This document shows, piece by piece, positions 49,221-60,870 of a stretch of 64,000 nt of DNA. The stretch is from Pyrenula massariospora. Taxonomy: Eukaryota > Ascomycota > Eurotiomycetes > Pyrenulales > Pyrenulaceae. The notes beneath the pieces were generated by a model. It did not search any database, had not been told where the DNA came from, and saw nothing but the letters and a program-made list of their open reading frames with translations. The stretch covers positions 744,001 through 808,000 of the forward strand of contig JAGFMI010000011.1 of the NCBI GenBank assembly GCA_021030905.1, given 5' to 3'. How positions within the stretch are numbered: position 1 is the first letter of the stretch; every line of letters begins with the position of its first letter. A program made the translations under genes and the position numbers.

Positions 49221-50162
49221 CAGTCTTGGGTTTTGTGAGTGGAAGTGGTCCGACTTCATTTTCACCCCCTTAACCGCCGTACTTGAGAACGCTTTCCCCA
49301 CCCGGGATCTTGCCAGCACAATTATAGTAGAGGCGGGTTTTAGTGTGTTGCTAACGTGCCGTCGTATAGTCCCAATCGAGCTCGGGAAATGCCAAGGTAA
49401 GTAAGCCTATGGGTGTTGTAACGCGAGGGTCTCCGGTAGGACCTGTGTCCGCTTCAATAATAGTGACCTATGTAGAGGATTTGCCTTGCTCGATCCTCGA
49501 GGTAACCGCACATCCCGTGAGGCCTCCAGAAGTAAGAAGCACGTACATCTCCGCGAGTATTAATTGATCACATCAGTAGGAAAGAATATAGTTGCGAGAT
49601 GGATTTGGAAATTGGAGGCTATGCCGCAAAATCAGGGATGATCATCACCCTCTTAGCCTTTACATAGCATATGACCGAGGCCTTTGAGATAAGCGTGAAG
49701 TCTGGGAGCGAATGATTATGGTTCTGTGCTTGGTCAGCCAAGATTTGCGATGTCCCATGCGGGCGACTTTGTTATTGTTGCAATAGGTGGAGTCACGTGA
49801 CCGTCCAGGCCTTTAAGCCTCCCAAGTTCAGTTGTGAAGACTTTTATCTTCCAACGTTCTAAGATCTCATACGCAAACCATGCTAGCGCAAAGGACAAAA
49901 TAAGTTCCTAAATTATTATTCCCGGAAGTTAGGTATTAACATGCTTAGAAGAAGAACAGGGTTTAACAAATCTTCCAAGTGCCGATGTCGTAAGTTCGTA
50001 AGCCTCGCACAGCACAGCCTTGGCCATTTCCATTAGACAGCCGATAGTTGAGATCATGCAAGGCTAGCGCTTGCGGCAGCCACCTTGGCCGATCATGAAT
50101 AATTGCAATGATACGAGTTTTCTATCAAATTTTGAAATCTTTTGTGACAAGTTACTAGTGTA

Positions 50163-52577
50163 ATGGCAGCCTTTGGCTTTGCTGTCGGTGATTTTGTTGC
50201 CCTCGGCAGCCTCGCTTGGAATCTCTACCGCCAAAGCAGAGACGCACCAGCAGAGTTCCAGGAAGTTTGCAACGAAGTCAATTCATTACATACTGCTTTA
50301 AGAGAGCTTTCAGATGAAGCAGAGAATGAAGACTCAATTCTTAGCCGAGCAGACCGAGCAGATCGGGTAGGGAATGGCAGAAAAAGGGCAGAGCTAAGCA
50401 CAATTATGTCTAACTGCACGGTAGTGCTCGGCCAACTCCAAAATATTATGAGCCGTTACCGCAGTTTAGGTACAGACCGCAAGGCGGTTTTGGACCGACT
50501 CAGACTTGACCGAGAAGCAATTCGGGATCTCCGGACTAAACTGATCCTCCATACAGCAACGCTGACTCAATTCATGACTGGCCTAAATAGTGGCTCCCTT
50601 GGCAGATTAGAACGCGGCCAAGAACAGATTATGGATAAGATCGATGACATGGCTTCTGAAGTTCGGGCAGGTATGCGAGAACCTTCGGTTCTGCTCTCCG
50701 TCGATGGCCAATCAGAATCGGATCGTAACGACGCCGCCTGGGAGCGCTTTTCAAAGAGCATCCTAGGAGAGTTCCCGCAACATCAAGTGGAACAGAAGAA
50801 GGCACAAATCAAGGCTCATATTCATGACCTCATAACTCATGGCGGGCTTGATGAACATCCCAGAAGAGATATGGTCCGAGAAGCTCGCGCTGTTGCTCTT
50901 CAAACGAAAGCATCTTCGGCTATGAGGCAGGTGACTAGATCTGGCCCATCTACTTCGTGGCAGCCTAAATCTACTCATACTTCTTCTTCTTCATCTCCAG
51001 AAGGCCAGTCAAGAGACCAAAATAGACATGTTGAGGCTTCCTCTCCCAACGAAGCTCAGAGCCCGATCTTGGAAGGATCAAATAATGTTCCTCGCTCGGG
51101 GGTTTCGCAGCCTTCGGAGAACCCAAAACCCATCCAGATCTACGCTGGTATCAATATCGGCCCCCAATACAGCCAGATTGCCATCTATAACCCTATCAAT
51201 AAATCCGTGGAAGTTATCCCTGACCTTCATGGCGAAGTAAATTTTCCATCCTATGTTGCGTTCACGGAGGAAGATGTTGTTGTTGGAGTCAAAGCCGCCA
51301 CCTATAGGAACGAGAACAATGTCTTTAGAGGCTTTACGCTCCTGATTGCTGAAGAGTACTGCAGCGAGGTGTTCACTTCGGTCAGTGAGTTTTTCGATAT
51401 TCGGATCAAGGGAGGGAAGCCATTTCTCTATGTACCGCATCGCAATGCTTGCTTTTCACCTGAGGCACTTCTTGCTGCTTTTATAAACGGTCTAGTGAAA
51501 GCAGCAGCAGCGACTTTAGACCAATCGGTCGAGATCAAGTCGATAGCTGTTGCGATTCCCGACTTATCTATCTTTCCTAAGCGGCAAGCTTTGGCTACGG
51601 CTTGTAGCAACTTGGAACTCGTCAAAAAGTCCATCTTATGTCATGGAACTCTCGCGAACGCTTTTGAATGGGTTCGAAATGATCAAACGGTCCTTGTTCC
51701 ATTTGATTCCGATAAAAGATTCCTATCCATTGAGATGTCTTCTCTATTATTTCAATACGCCCTCATTGAGGTAACCTCAGAGAGAATGCTGATACACAGT
51801 ATGAGAGGGCACAGATGGCCTACTGGATTGAAAAAAGTTGAAGATGTTAACCGCATATTCTCTTCATTAAGCAGATTCCTGAGGGACCTAAATTGGAGAC
51901 CTTCACCTGCTCGAGCACTACTAATTGGAACTGAATCCAGCCCGGAACAGGTTCACGAACGAATCGTCCGGTCTATTGAAAATGCCACTGTTGGGCCAGA
52001 CGGGCTATGTCCAGAGATCGAGGTCGACGTAGTTGGAGAAGGCCATACATGCAGAGGACTTGCATTGCATGCAGCACGACCAGTCTATCCCGAAAGCCTC
52101 CCGGTGTCGCAGCCTCAAGACGACGAGATTTGTGGCTTTGCGGTCAAAGTGGCGACTCACACTATCAGCAATAAGAACATCATCCAAGACCAGATGATGC
52201 TCAGGCATCTTGATCATCAGACTTCTACCCCACCATCTCGCAAGATCAGCCCAAAGAATCAAACCCAAGGCGGACTTCTTCTGCAGGTTTCTTCACCTTT
52301 AAAACCACCACCATTCTTCCAGGCTGATACTCTACTTTTTGAAGTAGCGGTGCCGTTTCCGCAACGGTTGATCAACACGCCTGAATTAATTCCTTTAATA
52401 TTGGAAGTCAGATTTCTGTCCATAGATTACTTTGAAATGCGGATTCGGACCTGGTCTGACTCAACAATCGTCCGCCTCTCTCATGACCCGTGCGGATATC
52501 TCCGGGTACTCGAAGGAAAAACTGTGCCGATTACCGAGCCTATCCGATACGCATGGTTAGTTCAGCCTGGCGATTAA
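50163..52577 (+). CDS. Fungal_N domain fused to a degenerate Hsp70-like fold
   Basis: Single-exon protein of 804 residues. Residues 1-140 look like the Fungal_N helical domain of STAND/NLR-like proteins (AAFGFAVGDFVALGSLAWNLY, then charged helices with NEVNSLHTALREL). A Ser-rich linker follows at about 245-320. From about 326 the order is that of an Hsp70 ATPase: IYAGINIGPQYSQIAIYN in place of the phosphate-1 loop, FPSYVAFTEEDVVVG, AVAIPDLSIFPKRQAL. But the phosphate-2 loop (DLGGGT in Hsp70) is replaced by FLSIEMSSLLFQY near 519, and the adenosine loop by ALLIGTESSPEQV. So it is probably a pseudo-ATPase. A beta-rich end (FFQADTLLFEVAVP, FEMRIRTW) resembles the Hsp70 substrate domain region. 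No P-loop, ankyrin or WD repeat is present. Its function is unknown; the domain order suggests a receptor whose sensor is Hsp70-like. Confidence 0.8.
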   Translation: MAAFGFAVGDFVALGSLAWNLYRQSRDAPAEFQEVCNEVNSLHTALRELSDEAENEDSILSRADRADRVGNGRKRAELSTIMSNCTVVLGQLQNIMSRYRSLGTDRKAVLDRLRLDREAIRDLRTKLILHTATLTQFMTGLNSGSLGRLERGQEQIMDKIDDMASEVRAGMREPSVLLSVDGQSESDRNDAAWERFSKSILGEFPQHQVEQKKAQIKAHIHDLITHGGLDEHPRRDMVREARAVALQTKASSAMRQVTRSGPSTSWQPKSTHTSSSSSPEGQSRDQNRHVEASSPNEAQSPILEGSNNVPRSGVSQPSENPKPIQIYAGINIGPQYSQIAIYNPINKSVEVIPDLHGEVNFPSYVAFTEEDVVVGVKAATYRNENNVFRGFTLLIAEEYCSEVFTSVSEFFDIRIKGGKPFLYVPHRNACFSPEALLAAFINGLVKAAAATLDQSVEIKSIAVAIPDLSIFPKRQALATACSNLELVKKSILCHGTLANAFEWVRNDQTVLVPFDSDKRFLSIEMSSLLFQYALIEVTSERMLIHSMRGHRWPTGLKKVEDVNRIFSSLSRFLRDLNWRPSPARALLIGTESSPEQVHERIVRSIENATVGPDGLCPEIEVDVVGEGHTCRGLALHAARPVYPESLPVSQPQDDEICGFAVKVATHTISNKNIIQDQMMLRHLDHQTSTPPSRKISPKNQTQGGLLLQVSSPLKPPPFFQADTLLFEVAVPFPQRLINTPELIPLILEVRFLSIDYFEMRIRTWSDSTIVRLSHDPCGYLRVLEGKTVPITEPIRYAWLVQPGD

Positions 52578-53377
52578 ACTTCAGGAACACCAATGTATTG
52601 AGTACTCTGGATCAGAAAGAAATCTCCGTCAAGAGTCTCGCAATTCTCATAATACATTTTGAATACGAAAGACACTCAGCCTAAGAACGGCCCATCTATA
52701 GCAGAAGTATGGCAGCTTTTGACGTAGGTTTCTGGACCGAATAAATTTGCGCTGCCTGTTTCGATTAGTGGATCAACTTTTTTGTGGCCCATCTTTCACA
52801 CCCGATTCCTTACAACTGATTGCCAGTACAAGTCCTTCCGAGATGGGTTAATCTATGTCTCGCCCTCACCACGGATCGATCCATTTTAAACCCCCAATTT
52901 AAGCCAATATTCCTCTACAACATTTGTACGGATACTTTTAAGGGGCTACTTAACCTAATAAAGGAGCCGTGCCTACGATTATTTGGTAAGATATTAATCG
53001 CATTATTAACAGGTGGCTCGGGACTAATGTCTAGAAGTTCCCTAACACCTCAAAAGGGTATCACGATCTGACAAGGCACGCGGTCCATTAAAGCCGAGGC
53101 CGCAAAATTCAGTCTATATTTCCATACTCTACGGTCTTAGGGCTATCGAGTAATAGATAAGTCTAGGAAGCAAGTTCAATCATGGACTGGTACTTCTAAA
53201 GAACTCAAAACATTCTTGTCATTTTATTTCGCGAAGACATGATCTCAAGAAACGCGCCGATCTCAGACGACGGCTAAATATCGGCGCTTACTTGTGACCC
53301 TTGTGAGCCGCGTGGCTGGACGGACTGGGGCCTACGAGCATCCGGTCTGACATCGAAAAAACTTTCAGTCAAAAGCA
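52578..53377. other. Intergenic, no gene recognised
   Basis: AT-rich in its middle part. A frame at 52820-53071 has no motif. The promoter of the HET gene lies at its end. Confidence 0.5.
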
Positions 53378-55580
53378 ATGTCGGATTCAGAATCTGGTCC
53401 ATCATCCGCGACCCCTAAAAATCGTCCAAATCTGCTACCCTTTACCCGCCCGCAAACGCCGCTTCGCTCGCATTTCTGTCCCCGCTGCTACAATTTTCTC
53501 GGCCCAGACTTCGAAGTCGAAGAGCTCTGCGCATACTGGTCATTCCTCTCACCACACGCGGCTTCAGGCTATTGGGGTGAGAAGTACCTTACGCGCCGAT
53601 ATCCGCAAGCTTTGACTGCGGATGATCTCTACAGAGATGAGTGCTGGCTTTGTCGCTTGTTTGATCAGAAATTATTTGGCGTTCCGGCGTATTACGAGTG
53701 TGAGAAGGGCCAGAGCGTTCAATTTGAGTTCAAGTATGAGATCAACAGGGATAGAGCAGAGAACAGATTTGATATAGAGAGCATTGAAATTGAGAGGGTG
53801 GGGGAGGGTTGGTCGGGCAACTTTGAACCTTTGCGGGTTTTTGCTTACGAGGGTTAGTTCCTCTTGCTTATGATCCTTTCGCTGTGTTTAGATTCCTTTC
53901 TCATGAGTTGGTTGGTATGCCTCTGACGCTGGTGGCGATGGGACGTGTGCAGATGATCCAGCGGCTCAATTCGTATACAGCAGACCTCTCACCAAGAACC
54001 TATGGACCAGAAGATACAGACTGGAAGCCGAGTATCAGATCGAGGACTGTGTGAAAAATCATGATGAGTGCTGCAAGCGCACAACCTCGACATATCCAAC
54101 TAGGCTAATTGACGTTTCCCGAGAGCTGTTGACTGTCGCCGCTCAGGCTGCTTTGGACTTCTTTAGGATCAAGACGGCAATGGACACCATCAAATTGAGA
54201 ACATTCGCCAAGGGTGAGCTCTATGCGGCTCTAAGCTACTGCTGGGGCGGGCCTCAACCTATTGTACTGAACGATTCGACATGGGAAGAACTCATGGGCC
54301 ACGGTATACCGATAAATCGTTTGCCTCAGACAATCCGTGATGCTATCCACGTCACGCGCTCTCTTGGGCTCGCGTTTCTTTGGATCGACGCCCTCTGTAT
54401 CAAGCAGGACAGTCCCAGCGATAAGGCGACGGAGATCGCAAAAATGGGTTCCATCTACCAAAACGCGCACGTTGTCATTTTAGTAGCCAATGCTGGATCT
54501 GTGCATGAAGGCTTTCTCAACGCAGGAATTGATGACATGTTGAACGGGCGCTGGTCTAGACTGCCTTTTGGAAGCACTGGCGAAGTATACGTGATCGAGC
54601 GTTTCAAAGGAACCCATTATGACGAGAAACTTGAGCCTATCAACAAAAGAGGCTGGACATTGCAGGAGACCATTTTAGCAAAACGATTACTGATATTCGA
54701 CTCATACCGGTTGAGATGGGAGTGCATGGTGGAGCCTAAAGGCCCCGGACGTTCTGATATCGATCTCCCTACAGAACCTGAGAGCCGCCATACACACTGG
54801 TTCGGCTTTGGCTTCAGCAAGAACGACGAGGATGCTGACACAGAACAAGCGTTCGTGCGATGGTGCAAGTATGCGGAAGGTTACAGTAGACGGAAATTAG
54901 GGTATCCAGGGGATAAGCTTCCGGCAATTTCTGCAGTTGCGCAATCTTTTGCGGATGAGCTCGGCGGCCACTATGTTGCCGGCTTGTGGATCAATTTCCT
55001 CCTGGAAGGACTGCTGTGGAGGGTGATCTCCTACGAAAGAGACCCACAAGAAGAGAAATCGACGAACTATCGAGCACCATCATGGTCCTGGGCTGCTGTC
55101 GACCATGTTGTAGAGCATGGCGGCGTTCTTGGAGGCTGGAACCGGTTGTTAGAACCTCTAGCCTGCGAGGTTACGCCGGCCAACAGAGCTTTACCAAACG
55201 GAGAGGTGACCGATGGACTCTTGGTTGTATCTGGACTGCTTCAGAGGTGCTCACTGAACGGCCAGGAAACGGATGATGACTGGGATTTTAGGGGGCCATT
55301 CTGGTTTGATAATGTGTGCAACCGAACAAAAGTCCTCCCTGGGGTATACCTTCTCCCAACTTGCGATTCCCCACACCGGGACCCTGAAAGAAGGCTTGTG
55401 CTAGGTTCTGAGAGGGACAACCGTCGAAGTTGTAAAGGATTGATTCTGGAAGACGCTGGAAGTGGAAAGTTCCAAAGGATTGGGGTTTTTGAGTTCGATG
55501 GCTACAAGTCTCATGGCTACCTTGGGCAAGATGGAAGATGGTTCAGTCAAGCAGAAAAGAGAATCGTAAAGATAATCTAG
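53378..55580 (+). CDS. HET-domain (heterokaryon incompatibility) protein
   Basis: Two exons, 53378-53852 and 53953-55580, give 700 residues in phase. The N-terminal part has paired cysteines (HFCPRCYNFLG and ECWLCRLF) that may bind zinc. The HET domain shows its three blocks: YAALSYCWGG, LPQTIRDAIHVTRSLG with FLWIDALCIKQDS and IYQNAHVVILVA, and NKRGWTLQETILAKRLLIF. Further on, APSWSWAAVDH is the usual late block. HET proteins set off cell death when unlike fungal cells fuse; most family members are untested, and this one cannot be tied to a known incompatibility locus. All core motifs are intact. It lies 0.8 kb after the Fungal_N/Hsp70-like gene on the same strand. Confidence 0.92.
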
Positions 55581-56783
55581 TATTGCATTATCAATAATCA
55601 AGAGCGTTGTCGCGGAGCTCATCTTTATCAGCTTCTTAGTGCCTACAATGAAGAGCAAAGGATGTTCGGCCCCGGGTATAGGCGAGGAAAGGATGCCATG
55701 TTTCCACACAGAAGCTCCAATATTCAGCATGCAGCCGCCCTCGCCAATGAGCAGGATTTCAATACCATGACTCACCAACCATGGATTTCCTACACAAACA
55801 CGATGAGCCGTCTAACTCGGGACTCTGATACTTTGATCTGAATGCCTAGGCATTGAGATTTACTCCACTCATAAAGAAGAATGTAGGAAGGTGAGGGCCG
55901 GAGGAACGCGAAATCTAAGTGTAGGATAGCACGCTCTGAAAGTTGGAGGCAGTAATAGCGATAGAGATGAGACAGGAAGGGTGAATTTGGAGACATACGA
56001 TGGAGAAAGGAACGTCAGAAGACAGGGTTATGACACTAGAGCTACAGCAATAAATGCTGGATACCGTGTAGAAGAAGCAGCGGACAACACAGCGTTCATC
56101 ATGAAAATTGTTGTAGGGCAACTTTCTAGGATGGGCGGAGGCACCATATTGTTGAGGCTTGTGATCTAGTTAAGTTATCATTGAAATTTAGGCTTACTAT
56201 TACTTCATTCTTTGAAGTTATGGTCTCTGTCTCGTCGGTCGATTCGCAATAGAGACTATCTAGTGACAGTGTATTTAGTGAGGTGAAAGGCGGTAGTAAA
56301 AGACCTAACTACCTGCCATACTATATTGGGAATAGCCCTAGCGGGACTTATGGTGCGTAAATGAATTATTCAACGGGATCTCTCCGAGACTACAAAGAAT
56401 TCCTCCCTGGTAATTATGTTAGAAATTCCATGAAGCCTGGGCGCATTTTGTTGGGCATGGGGATTTCGACTTCGCCCCTCGCACTGCCCGCTAGTCGGCC
56501 CCCATGGAACTTGGTAATCCGGGTCCAAGGCCTCTAATGCATTGTTTCGCAGATGTTGGCTGAAGCGTAGGTCGATGGCTTGCAGTTAGCGATCGAGCAT
56601 ATAGGAAATACCACTGACCACTCCACTCCATTCCAAATTCACACCCATGAGTTCGCGCTTATCTGCCAACACCCGAAGTCTCCTGTTATTGTAGTCATGT
56701 TGATGCGGTTGATATCTCTTTTTATTTTTGTTCCGTACGCATTAAGATTTATCACGCCTTATTCTTGACTTTCTTCAAGAGCT
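55581..56783. other. Intergenic, no gene recognised
   Basis: Short frames on both strands without motifs. The 3' flank of the HET gene and the promoter of the secreted-protein gene lie here. Confidence 0.5.
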
Positions 56784-58156
56784 ATGGACGTATCTATGAT
56801 TTTCTTTATGCTTGTGCTCAGCTCACCAACACTAGGCCAAATTCATTACACCTACTGGTTTGACGCATCATGCCAGACCGGGCAGGCGCTTCTTGGTGCT
56901 TATGCGGACAGAAACCTGCAGGACATTTTCACTGACGCTATCTACTGGGCGAGACGTGGGGCTGAACGATTACTAGCCTCAGATCAGCTACAGAACGAAT
57001 ACTTTAAAACTCTCTTTGATGATTCAGAAGAGACTAGCCCTCGTTTTCGAATGCACCTTACGAAGGTTCAATGTGAGTTTAACTATAACTTCCATTGCAA
57101 GCTTCACCGACTGAATTAATTCTCAGCTGTTTTGGGTGATCCAGCGCGTGGATCTGGCATATCTGGACTTCGGCGCGAGAACGATCGAAATCGAGCAAAC
57201 TATCGGATCTACTGCGACAACGACCGTCTAGATCCAAATGGTGCAGGTAGATGGAGACTTCAAGAAGATCATCCTCCGCGATGCGCTGGGTGTTTCCCGG
57301 CCCTATACAAACCAAACCGTCGGCGTCCATCATATGCCCAAGCCTCAGACCGCGAAAGAAGACGCGGGCAATATCAGATCTGGGTGGACTATGATAATGG
57401 TATGATAATGGGCCCGACAAGCGGCTGCCAAGATCCAGGTACTTTGGCCCAAACATACACAAACCGAGCACCAGGACCTCTGTCGGCCGGGCAAAATCCC
57501 GATAGGGTTACGATCACGGTCTGTCATCTGTTGCTTCCTCGTAACCCAACACCCGCTAACAGTCACTTTTCGTACGTTAGCTGTGCTATGCAATGCTTTT
57601 ACCGGAGCACTCGACAATGTATAACACTCTTGGAGCGTTCTCAAGGGTAGATTTCTCGAGGATAGGACGTACTGCCCCATCGGGAGCCGGCATGGACGCG
57701 TTTCGCCCTCTTAGTTCCTTCATTCTTTTACATGAGGTCTGCTACTTATGCCCATTACATCTGATTCCGTGTATAGACTGACAGCGTTTAGTTGCTTCTG
57801 TTACCATCTTTCAACGGTAAGTGAGATTCTACCAGACCTTCCAATATGGCTTCTCTCCTAGACTGCCGACTATTATACACCCGCAATACGGCTTACATTG
57901 TTTTCTCCTGAATCCCCCATCAATGGACTATATACTAAAAGCTAGACACGCAGTCCGTGACGAACGACGCGATTCGTACCCCGAACAGATGGCATGGGGC
58001 TGGTTGAACGATATTAGGCTCAGCCCCTACAAGAAAGCCACAAATATAGAGAATTATGTTTTCTTTTGTTTGCTTGCTGCTCTCGCAGATATCGGCTGGC
58101 GGTTAGGCACGAGCCGCGGTGATGTCACGTATGGGATGTTGGAGCGGATTCGATGA
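56784..58156 (+). CDS. Secreted zincin-like fungal protein
   Basis: Exon 1 (56784-57072) starts with a signal peptide (MIFFMLVLSSPTLGQ) and continues YWFDASCQTGQALLGAYADR and DAIYWARRGAERLL. Exon 2 starts at 57127 and continues SVLGDPARGSG, NYRIYCDNDR. A later part holds RPLSSFILLHE, and the last exon ends in ARHAVRDERRDSYPE, NIENYVFFCLLAALADIGW. The layout (C-containing start, IYCDND, LHE, then a final block on helix YVFFCLLAALAD) resembles a family of fungal secreted metallopeptidase-like proteins. The second His of an HExxH motif is not seen in the unspliced sequence, so activity is doubtful or an intron splits the site. Exon borders after about 57400 are not resolved. Confidence 0.6.
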
Positions 58157-59843
58157 TATAAATTGGATCTCTGAAAGGAATGTCTAAGAGTGCAATGCGG
58201 TAGAATGAAAATCCGCTCTTGACGAGGGAATACATAGGTACTTCGAATAGATTTAGAGAATATGTGTAGACCTATAAAGACATAGCTTTTGGTTTGACTT
58301 AAAATGCTTCCGAGGGAAAGTGAGGTTAGTTAAACCGGCACTTCATAGTATTTCGACGCTGGGATACGATGATAGGCCGTTTGTTGGACGATCCTGTTAT
58401 CTTGGCATGATGACCATTCAACGACTTCAGATTGCAAATGATCTAAAATCATTGGAGAATGTGTAAAATGTCCATTTCACATTGAATTTTTCAGCTCTAG
58501 AAATGCGTTCCAAGATATACATTTATTGCGAGCACTGTGAAACTTTGAAAGAATGATAATTGTTACAGTGATCTTGCCCGAGGATTAGCAAGATGAATTG
58601 ACTGATACTACGAGAAACTAATAGTGACGATGGGATACATTTGAGCAGATATTAAATTAGAGCTGGACATCCCTCTTCGGGAGGTCTCTTGTATATGTTG
58701 AACGGGACTGCAACCTGGCAACTAACGAACGGGACCAGCAGTACCTGGAGTTTCGAGTCCGCATGTGGAATAGAGGACGTGTGAAGTTTCTTCAAAGAAT
58801 GCCAGAAATGCCTTGGACTGCAACTACAACCCTAAAGAAATTGTCAATAAGTTTCGAGCACGCGTCATATCGCTCATCTCTCTGGCATAAATAAGATGCG
58901 AAGTACGTCATCTGAAACTCGTGGGCAGGACCTAAGAATGCCAGTGACATGCCAATCACTGCCGCTAGCGTCCATCTATTCCGTCTCAGATAGGATGACG
59001 ACCTTGGCGCAAAACAAGACACAATCGGGATCGTTTTGTGTGTCAACATTCCGCAAAAGAATACCGTCAAAAGGTCTTCTGAAGGGCTTCTAGAGACAAC
59101 ACCGGAGATAGTAGATAGTTTTGTGACGAAACCATGCGATGGGCGACAGCAGGCGCTTGAGTACCTTGTCGCTAGGCGGAAGCTGAGAATCCTGCCGAAA
59201 AACGTAAACAACTTCTTAACGAGATGGATCAGTGTTAGAAATAAGACAATACCCCGGAAGTGGCGAAATGTTAGCCTCGGCTTATGATTGTAGGGGAGCC
59301 TTTGATTTTTCAAGCTTTCTAACACGATTAGTTCTAATACGATCACAGCTTCTAAGCTGAAATTCATTTTTCTGGTGAGATTTCGTAACTTATCACGCAT
59401 GAACCTTAATATCACATGTCGAAGCCCAGGTACAGATTGCTTTATGTCAAGTACAAAGACGATTTCGCCCAGTGCTTGCCTTTGCCATACGTCGGCATAT
59501 ATAAGAGTATTCTGGATACCTAAGTATTATGGCATTGTTTATATTCCAATTGACATCTGAGAAAGTGATAGTGGGATCTCCCGCAAGGGGACTTCTGCAG
59601 GCCGAATTTCCAGCGATTGATATCTGAAGAGGCTCTGATACCTCTCGAAGGTCCCTATAGCGATAGTGAAATGCTCTTTCGTCTTCTTGAACTGAAGCAG
59701 AAGCGGAGCCAGGACATTTTTGGCTGTATCATGATAGTCGATGGTTGACCGAACCTCTGTATCCGTACGAGCAGATGTCCACATGCCGGAAGTAAAGACT
59801 TTAACACCCGGACTGCAGAGGGCGCCTTTCGCAGCCAGAGAAT
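58157..59843. other. AT-rich gene-poor stretch
   Basis: The only long frame is 58792-59415 minus (207 codons), with hydrophobic stretches but no motif; it could be a small membrane protein or chance. The remainder has nothing I recognise. Confidence 0.45.
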
Positions 59844-60870
59844 CTAGTGAGGTTCTCGCCGAACCTTGATGTCAGATCGCGCTCCGGTCGGAAGGAGTAT
59901 GCTCCTCTGTAGCCACTGATACCACGTGTAATGACTGACAAATCTCGCTGGAAATCTTGGTCTTGCATATGAATTGAAACCATGAGGCTTCAATGGGATT
60001 GAGAGTAAGTTCCATGGGTCTTGTCTCTTCCTGCAAGATAAGATCATGTAGGGCTCTTCTTCATCGGACACAGGAAGCGTGATATTCAGTCCTTTGTTTG
60101 TAAGCGCCCAGTCAACCGCCTGCTCAAAGGCGATGATGTTTTCACAGCCGTAGAAATGCTTTGGACTTGGCGCTAGAAGTCCAACCGGTGCGCCCGGACT
60201 CCAAGGTTGGTTCTTCGTAGAGTGCCATGGATGTGTCCGGCCGTAAAATATATTTTTCGCCGAGAACCAAGGATCGAATTGCTCTGGTTTTTCAGGTGAT
60301 AGGTGCTGACTACGTTCATGCACATTCCAAGCTAGCAATGTGGGGTCGGTCGAGCGTTGTAGAATTTCTTCTTGGAGTTTTAGGAAAGTCTTCTGTCCCT
60401 CTCCATATATGAGTGGCATTTTGATGTCAAAATTACCAAGTAAACAGTATGCAAAGTCTTCTTGTCTTGTGGTTCCCGCTTCGCAGCCCAGCTCATCCTT
60501 TCAGCAATGCTCGCCCTTTGGAACAGACTACACCGAGATTCGGAATTTGGACCTGTGAGATAGATCTCATTTATACCCGTGGTACTGCTGACACAGGTTG
60601 CCGGCTTGTCACGACTTCCCACATAACTCCAGGCTGAGGCGAAAAAGTCGAGACGCCGAGGTGCTAGGAGCTCTTGAAGAGTCCATCCTCTGGTGAACCA
60701 ACGAGAACGTCTGATGACAAGCTCCATGTTGGACGCATCTCCAGCTGGTGGTAGATCGGCTAGGTACACTAGACAGACTACCGCTTCTTCATACCACCGA
60801 AACATGGAGTTAATAGCTTCCCCAAGCTCAGCGCTGTTGGTTTTGTCGGTGCAGATTCGGTCACTCGCAT
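59844..60870 (-). pseudogene. Truncated, frameshifted HET-domain gene
   Basis: The minus strand reads CTDKTNSAELGEAINSMFRWY, RSRWFTRGWTLQELLAPRRL, then AERMSWAAKREPQDK, and after a frame change EDFAYCLLGNFDIKMPLIYGEG. This is the second half of a HET domain of the type found in HET-E-like and ankyrin-bearing proteins, followed by a C-terminal part ending at 59844. The HET start (the YAILSHTWG region) is missing upstream of about 60870. Near 60461-60470 one base seems lost, because the homologous reading jumps frame inside a conserved block with no splice sites. A host gene fragment, probably dead; a sequencing error could explain the frameshift but not the missing front. Confidence 0.75.

Larger units (their letters stand above)
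48219..50162. other. Gene-free stretch with inverted-repeat hairpins
   Basis: No gene is recognised. The notable contents are the hairpin at 49064-49220 and a degenerate relative at 48850-48939. The last several hundred bases precede the Fungal_N/Hsp70-like gene. Confidence 0.55.
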
